10,684 nucleotides of DNA from positions 6,380-17,063 of the forward strand of contig JAQVJB010000031.1 in NCBI GenBank assembly GCA_028695395.1, in the 5' to 3' direction. Positions 6,748-10,684 of this stretch are shown one piece after another. The first letter of the stretch is position 1, and each line of letters opens with the position of its first letter. The position numbers and the translations under genes were made by a program. This DNA is from Actinomycetota bacterium (GTDB taxonomy: Bacteria > Actinomycetota > Humimicrobiia > Humimicrobiales > Humimicrobiaceae). A model generated the notes under the pieces. It had not been told where the DNA came from. It ran no database searches and worked only from the letters and a program-made list of their open reading frames with translations.

Positions 6748-8181
6748 TTATACAGCGCCGTAAGGTCCAAGCTTTATTGACTTTATTTTATCCATGAAAT
6801 CACTGTTAATTTTTGCCCATTGCTTCTGGACCATATTGGATTTTATAACAATGAGTCCGTTCATCACATTTTTTTCAAAAGCAAAGCTTAAAGCTCTGTA
6901 ATAAGAGTATATGTTTGAAAGCACATCGATAGACACTTTTGCCTGAAGATCCCAGGGAGCAATAAGATTCGGCTGATGCACTACGTGATGGCCATCATAA
7001 AGATACCAGTTTTCAGGCCCGTCAAATATAATCCTTCCCTGCTTCTTTAAATCATCATATATTTCAGTCCCCGGAAAAGGAGTAAGTATCAGCACCTGGA
7101 CAGTATCTATCTTCTTTTCAATAATAAAGCTCATCGTCTTTTTTATCGAATCTATGTCATCATTTTCAGAACCCAGAACAAACATGCCGTGTATGCCGAT
7201 GCCGTGTTTATGGAAAACATTTATAGCTGTTTGAATTTCCTCTACGCTCTGGCTTTTATTATACTCTTCAAGAGTTTTCGGATTTACAGATTCTATCCCT
7301 GCCATTATTCTTTTACACCCGGTTTTTGCCATAAGCTCTACCAGCTCTTCATCTTCAGAAAGATCAAGGCGTTCCTGCGAAAACCAGGTGGGCATTTTTA
7401 TTTTTTCATCTATAATCTTATTTAAAAGCTTTTTGACTCTTGATTTGTTTGCTGAGAAATTATCGTCATAAAAAAAGATTCTCTTTGCTTTTGTCCCTTT
7501 GAAAATGTTTATAAGATATTTTATTTCATTAAATACATTCTCTACGCTTCTGTATCTGTATTTCCGGCCAAATAATTTGATGACAGTGCAGAATTTGCAT
7601 CCGAAAGGACATCCCCTTGAAGTCTGTATCGGTATATAATTTATCGCTTTGTAATTTTCAACCAGTGTCCAGTCCGGAAACGGAAGTTCGTCAAGATTGT
7701 TTAAAAATTCCCTGTCCGGGTTATGGATAAAACTTTCCCCCATCTTAAATGAAAGCCCTTTGATATCATCAAGATTTTGTTCCCCGTCAAGAGCTTTTAT
7801 CAATTCGATTATAGTTGTCTCCCCCTCGCCTCTTACAACATAATCGGCACCCATCTTGAGAGATTCTTCAGGCAGAAAAGATGGATGAGGACCACCCATC
7901 ACTATTGGTGCAGAAGGATTTACTTTTTTTATTTCACTGATTATTTTATATGACCTTGTTGATGTTGGCGTAACTGCTGAAATACCAATAAGGTCAGCTT
8001 TTTTTATTTCATTATAGTCAATTGATGCAAAATCTTCACAATAGATTTTTATATCATATCCCATCTTATTAAGAATCGTTCCGATGAGAACGACTCCTAT
8101 CCTGGGAAGTTTGGCAGCACTGAATATGTTTAAACCTGCTGTCTTTGATTCGAGAAGAACTATTTTTTTTATTTTCTGCAA
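6748..8181 (-). CDS. B12-binding domain radical SAM protein, reaction unknown
   Basis: This 477-residue protein has the cobalamin-binding plus radical SAM architecture. The N-terminal Rossmann-like part (about 5-135) carries IGISAVTPTS (65-74), MGGPHPSFLP (95-104) and VRGEGETTI (116-124), typical of this superfamily. The usual DxHxxG cobalamin motif is absent, as in many members. The radical SAM domain has RGCPFGCKFC (189-198) with cluster ligands C191, C195 and C198. It also has FYDDNFSANK (237-246), MAGIES (293-298), GMFVLGSENDD (332-342) and LTPFPGTEIYDDL (366-378). A helical tail follows (about 405-477). It starts at TTG 8181 after AAGGAG with a 7-base gap; an in-frame stop lies just upstream and the first in-frame ATG is codon 40, so TTG is well supported. 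It stands alone, 115 bases upstream of the methyltransferase gene. Such enzymes often methylate unactivated carbons, but the substrate cannot be read here. Confidence 0.92.
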   Translation of the reverse strand: MQKIKKIVLLESKTAGLNIFSAAKLPRIGVVLIGTILNKMGYDIKIYCEDFASIDYNEIKKADLIGISAVTPTSTRSYKIISEIKKVNPSAPIVMGGPHPSFLPEESLKMGADYVVRGEGETTIIELIKALDGEQNLDDIKGLSFKMGESFIHNPDREFLNNLDELPFPDWTLVENYKAINYIPIQTSRGCPFGCKFCTVIKLFGRKYRYRSVENVFNEIKYLINIFKGTKAKRIFFYDDNFSANKSRVKKLLNKIIDEKIKMPTWFSQERLDLSEDEELVELMAKTGCKRIMAGIESVNPKTLEEYNKSQSVEEIQTAINVFHKHGIGIHGMFVLGSENDDIDSIKKTMSFIIEKKIDTVQVLILTPFPGTEIYDDLKKQGRIIFDGPENWYLYDGHHVVHQPNLIAPWDLQAKVSIDVLSNIYSYYRALSFAFEKNVMNGLIVIKSNMVQKQWAKINSDFMDKIKSIKLGPYGAV

Positions 8182-8188
8182 TGTCCGA

Positions 8189-8194
8189 CTCCTT
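8189..8194 (-). promoter_or_regulatory. Strong Shine-Dalgarno that fixes a TTG start
   Basis: AAGGAG on the minus strand ends 7 bases before TTG 8181-8179. It decides the start of the radical SAM gene because no in-frame ATG or GTG lies between it and the upstream in-frame stop. Confidence 0.75.
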
Positions 8195-8440
8195 TTTCAT
8201 TATTTTATTCCATAAATTTTTTTATATAAAACTTACTAATATTAGACAGGTCTGAAAATCAAATGTTTCATCAATACAAGCTTAATAAAATAATCCATGA
8301 TAAAAGAATAAAATAAAAAAGGCAGTTCTGGTGTTAGAAAATACATGGAGAATTTAAATTTATTTTAATATAATAATCATTGAATCAATTCAAAATAAAG
8401 ATGGATTTTTGATTATAACTTCCTCTATATGAAAGATATT

Positions 8441-8461
8441 TAAATTATTAATAATAATTTA
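8441..8461. repeat. 21-base perfect AT palindrome upstream of the phosphoesterase gene
   Basis: Arms TAAATTATTA (8441-8450) and TAATAATTTA (8452-8461) flank a single central A. It lies 53 bases before the phosphoesterase start. It could be an operator or a hairpin, or chance in an AT-only stretch. Confidence 0.4.
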
Positions 8462-8504
8462 TGCATATGTAAAAATAGCTTTTAGCGTCAGCTTATATAA
8501 CTAT

Positions 8505-8510
8505 GAGGGG
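8505..8510 (+). promoter_or_regulatory. Shine-Dalgarno deciding the phosphoesterase start at 8515
   Basis: GAGGGG ends 4 bases before ATG 8515 (GAGG ends 6 bases before it). It overlaps the upstream in-frame ATG at 8503, which itself has no SD. The downstream ATG is therefore the better start. Confidence 0.65.
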
Positions 8511-8514
8511 AAGA

Positions 8515-8940
8515 ATGGATAAGAAAATATTTGTAATCCAGAAGCATGAAGCAAAAAATACTCATTTTGATTTCAGGCTAGAAATAAATGGTTCCCTGAA
8601 ATCATGGGCAGTACCCAAAGGTCCTTCTATGGATCCGGCACAGAAACGCCTTGCGATTGAAACCGAAGACCATCCCATGAGCTATGCGGATTTCGAAGGA
8701 GTTATCCCTGAAGGAGAATATGGCGCCGGGACTGTGGCAATCTGGGATTCAGGGACATATGAAAACAGGTCAGAAATCGATGGCAAAAATGTCGGTATCG
8801 ATGAAGCATATGAAAAGGGAAGAATAAAAATTAATCTTGCCGGCACAAGAATGAAAGGATTCTGGGCTTTGATAAAAACAAAATACATGGGTAGGGATAA
8901 TCAGTGGCTGCTGATAAAAGAAAGAGATAACTCTGGATGA
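8515..8940 (+). CDS. Stand-alone LigD-type 3'-phosphoesterase
   Basis: This 141-residue protein is the phosphoesterase module normally found in the bacterial NHEJ ligase LigD, here on its own. Such enzymes remove 3'-phosphates and 3'-ribonucleotides so that ends can be extended or sealed. Recognisable blocks are FVIQKHEAKNTHFDFRLE (6-23), LKSWAVPKGPSMDP (28-41), HPMSYADFEGVIPEGEYGAG (53-72), WDSGTY (77-82) and KGFWALIKTK (114-123). Residues H11, H17, D19, R21, R45, H53 and Y57 have the same spacing as the Pseudomonas aeruginosa LigD active-site residues H42, H48, D50, R52, R76, H84 and Y88, quoted from memory. No ligase or primase-polymerase domain is attached, and no Ku gene is in the window. 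I chose ATG 8515 over ATG 8503 because GAGGGG precedes it. The neighbours are radical SAM genes, so any link to the polX-nth operon is functional only. Confidence 0.93.
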   Translation: MDKKIFVIQKHEAKNTHFDFRLEINGSLKSWAVPKGPSMDPAQKRLAIETEDHPMSYADFEGVIPEGEYGAGTVAIWDSGTYENRSEIDGKNVGIDEAYEKGRIKINLAGTRMKGFWALIKTKYMGRDNQWLLIKERDNSG

Positions 8941-9168
8941 TACCTATATTTATATTTTTATGATATAATTATTTTTTTATAATATAAAGTACTTGGATTC
9001 CGAAAGTTTTTAATTATATTTTTTAATTTTTTAATATATTCTTAACACTGAAACATTTCATTTTTGAATCCCTATTTTGATATCTTTTTAGAAGTTTTCT
9101 GCTAACCATCTATTTTATATTAAAATCAATAAATTTTTGTTCATATGAGCAAATATAAAAGGATGGTA
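8941..9168. other. AT-rich spacer between phosphoesterase and second radical SAM gene
   Basis: These 228 bases hold no gene that I can support. TTTTATATTAAAAT around 9113-9126 is the best core-promoter candidate for the downstream gene. Long T-runs follow the phosphoesterase stop, but I find no GC-containing stem that would make a convincing intrinsic terminator. Confidence 0.4.
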
Positions 9169-10683
9169 ATGCGTATGAAAATTTTACTTATTTCTCCGGA
9201 ATATGAAGATACGTTCTGGAACCTTAAAAAAGTGCTGAGAATACTAGGAAAAAGAGCAGCATATCCGCCTCTTGGTCTTCTTACTGTAGCCGGACTGCTA
9301 CCTGAAGAATGGGACAGGAAGGTAGTAGATCTTAATTGTGAAAAATTAACCAATGAAGCTATTAAATGGGCTGACTTCGTTTTTATAAGTGCAATAGTCG
9401 GACAGAAAAATTCTACAAAACAGATAATAGAAACAATCCATAAAATAGGAAAACCTATTGTGGCAGGAGGTCCTCTTTTTACAACAGGATGGGAGGAATT
9501 CTCAGGCAAGGTCGAACATATTTTTATCGGTGAAGCAGAAAATACCTTCCAGGAATTCATAAATGATGTAAAAAATAATTCACTTAAAGAATTTTATGAA
9601 AGCAAATCATTTCCTGAAATAAGCAAAGCTCCTATTCCGAAATGGGAACTTGTTAATTTCAGATATTACAATTCGATGGCAATACAGTTTTCAAGAGGAT
9701 GCCCGTATAATTGCGAATTCTGTGATGTAGTTCATCTTAATGGCAAAAATCCTCGATTAAAGGGTGTTGACCAGCTTCTTGCAGAACTGGATTCTCTTTA
9801 CCAGGCTGGCTGGCACGCAGCGATATTTTTTGTTGATGATAATTTTATAGGCAATAAGGGAAGGCTTAAAAAAGAATATCTTCCTGCATTAATTGAATGG
9901 CAGCAAAAGAGAAAGTATCCTTTTACTTTCAGCACCCAGGTTTCAATCGATCTTGCTGATGATCCCAAACTTATGAGAATGCTTACGGAAGCCGGGTTTG
10001 CTACTGTCTTTATAGGAATAGAGACACCTAACACCGAGAGCCTTATGGAATGCGGGAAAAGACAGAACCAGGACAGGGATATGGTTCAGTCAGTTAAAGC
10101 TATACAAAATATGGGTATAGAAGTAAACGGCGGATTTATCATTGGTTTTGACAGTGATGAATCTTCTATATTTGAAAATCAGATAGAATTTATACAAAAA
10201 AGCGGTATCGTGACATCTATGGTAGGCTTGCTGAATGTATTTCCAAAAAGCAGGCTTCATGAAAGGCTTAAACAATCAAACAGGCTTATTGACCCGGATG
10301 ATAACACTTCTGAAATTTCATCACTTAATTTCATTCCTGTAATGGACAGCAATCAGCTTATAAAAGGATACATGGATGTAGTCTCAACGATATACTCGCC
10401 AAGCCATTACTATCCAAGGATTAAGACGTTTTTAAGGGAGTTCAATCCTAGAAGAATCAATACGCTTACCCTGCGCTTTTATCATATAAGAGCATTATTT
10501 GCTTCCATCTGGGTTCTTGGAATGATACAGACAGGCAGACATTATTACTGGCAGCTCCTGCTCTGGACTTTATTCAGAAGACCCGGGCTTATTCCTTATG
10601 CAATAGGACTGCCATTGGGACTTATTCATTTCAGGTCTCTTTCATGGGTGAAACAATACGATGCATATTTCAGGGCAATATAA
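9169..10683 (+). CDS. B12-binding radical SAM protein, DUF4070/HpnP-like group
   Basis: From ATG 9169 this protein has 504 residues. The cobalamin-binding-like N-terminus shows YPPLGLLTVAGLLP (32-45), VDLN (53-56, no DxHxxG), VAGGPLFTTGW (98-108) and FIGEAENTF (119-127). The radical SAM centre is SRGCPYNCEFCDV (175-187) with C178, C182 and C185, followed by FFVDDNFIGNKGR (220-232), GIETPN (283-288), GGFIIGFDSDE (321-331) and NVFPKSRLHERL (356-367). The C-terminal region (about 370-504) fits DUF4070 as in the hopanoid 2-methylase HpnP and relatives. It includes hydrophobic stretches near 442-452 and 460-490, suggesting membrane association and perhaps a lipid substrate. I do not call it HpnP. 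Four in-frame ATGs exist (9145, 9163, 9169, 9175). AAGGA at 9159-9163 best serves 9169, though 9175 (MKILLISPE) is also credible. The gene is complete, one base before the window end. Confidence 0.9.
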   Translation: MRMKILLISPEYEDTFWNLKKVLRILGKRAAYPPLGLLTVAGLLPEEWDRKVVDLNCEKLTNEAIKWADFVFISAIVGQKNSTKQIIETIHKIGKPIVAGGPLFTTGWEEFSGKVEHIFIGEAENTFQEFINDVKNNSLKEFYESKSFPEISKAPIPKWELVNFRYYNSMAIQFSRGCPYNCEFCDVVHLNGKNPRLKGVDQLLAELDSLYQAGWHAAIFFVDDNFIGNKGRLKKEYLPALIEWQQKRKYPFTFSTQVSIDLADDPKLMRMLTEAGFATVFIGIETPNTESLMECGKRQNQDRDMVQSVKAIQNMGIEVNGGFIIGFDSDESSIFENQIEFIQKSGIVTSMVGLLNVFPKSRLHERLKQSNRLIDPDDNTSEISSLNFIPVMDSNQLIKGYMDVVSTIYSPSHYYPRIKTFLREFNPRRINTLTLRFYHIRALFASIWVLGMIQTGRHYYWQLLLWTLFRRPGLIPYAIGLPLGLIHFRSLSWVKQYDAYFRAI

Positions 10684-10684
10684 A

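Larger units (their letters stand above)
8182..8514. other. Divergent non-coding region between the radical SAM and phosphoesterase genes
   Basis: I see no gene in these 333 bases. From left to right it holds the SD of the leftward gene and a self-complementary TTTATATAAA (8221-8230), a candidate core promoter for that gene. There is also a short palindrome AGACAGGTCT (8244-8253), a palindrome TTGAAT-CA-ATTCAA (8380-8393) and a 21-base AT-only palindrome (8441-8461). The SD of the rightward gene follows. Regulatory use is likely, but no known binding site is recognised. Confidence 0.5.

Noticed and set aside
8221..8230. TATA-like boxes (also at 889-896 and 9113-9126) as proof of an archaeal host.
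   Set aside because: Such boxes are expected by chance in spacers this AT-rich, and their distances to start codons are inconsistent. Strong SDs are equally compatible with bacteria.
8503..8514. Upstream in-frame ATG at 8503 as start of the phosphoesterase.
   Set aside because: It overlaps the GAGGGG that is ideally placed for ATG 8515, and has no SD of its own.
8941..9010. Intrinsic terminator after the phosphoesterase gene.
   Set aside because: There are T-runs and imperfect AT inverted repeats but no stable stem, so I could not support it.
9145..9168. ATG 9145 as start of the second radical SAM gene.
   Set aside because: No SD precedes it, and the extra residues SKYKRMV do not resemble the family N-terminus. 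It stays possible if the message is leaderless, since a TATA-like box is centred 27 bases upstream.
9141..9560. A 139-codon open frame on the minus strand opposite the start of the second radical SAM gene.
   Set aside because: The plus-strand frame contains clear radical SAM and B12-domain motifs. The opposite frame has no recognisable domain or SD and is a shadow of the real gene. The same holds for other antisense frames, such as those opposite polX and nth.
9169..10683. Naming the second radical SAM protein HpnP (hopanoid C-2 methylase).
   Set aside because: The resemblance is at the level of the wider DUF4070 group. No hopanoid genes are in the window and the identity cannot be scored by eye.

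Overview
The window comes from a low-GC, AT-rich prokaryotic chromosome. Coding density is high, the spacers are very AT-rich, and Ile ATA and Arg AGA/AGG codons are common. Purine-rich Shine-Dalgarno (SD) sequences and one TTG start are visible. I cannot tell bacterium from archaeon with confidence: the gene families (DUF763, PHP-type PolX, NikR, a stand-alone LigD phosphoesterase, B12-type radical SAM proteins) occur in both. The two radical SAM proteins suggest an anaerobic lifestyle. I see no rRNA, tRNA, CRISPR array, transposase or phage gene.

Layout. (1) Positions 1-695, minus strand: the N-terminal part of a second, diverged family-X polymerase, cut by the window edge. (2) Positions 914-4488, plus strand: a probable three-gene DNA-repair operon of DUF763 (helix-hairpin-helix protein of unknown function), PolX (family-X polymerase with PHP nuclease domain) and Nth (endonuclease III), with gaps of 38 and 24 bases. 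(3) Positions 4510-6632, minus strand: a tightly packed unit of SAM methyltransferase, NikR and a CDF cation transporter, convergent with the repair operon. A pair of AT-rich palindromic repeats lies just upstream of the methyltransferase. (4) Positions 6748-8181, minus strand: a B12-binding radical SAM protein with a TTG start. (5) Positions 8515-8940, plus strand: a stand-alone LigD-type 3'-phosphoesterase, divergent from the radical SAM gene across about 330 non-coding bases. (6) Positions 9169-10683, plus strand: a second B12-binding radical SAM protein, probably of the DUF4070/HpnP-like group, complete one base before the window ends.

How they fit together. Nth can remove damaged bases and nick, PolX can fill short gaps and trim 3' ends, and the phosphoesterase can clean blocked 3' ends. 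DUF763 shares their operon and carries an HhH motif, so it is a candidate new member of this base-excision/end-repair set. NikR has a complete nickel site and its stop codon overlaps the start of the CDF gene, which points to nickel (or related metal) homeostasis. The CDF transporter has His-x3-His where this subfamily normally has His-x3-Asp in TM2, which may reflect altered metal choice. No reaction can be assigned to the two radical SAM proteins from sequence alone.
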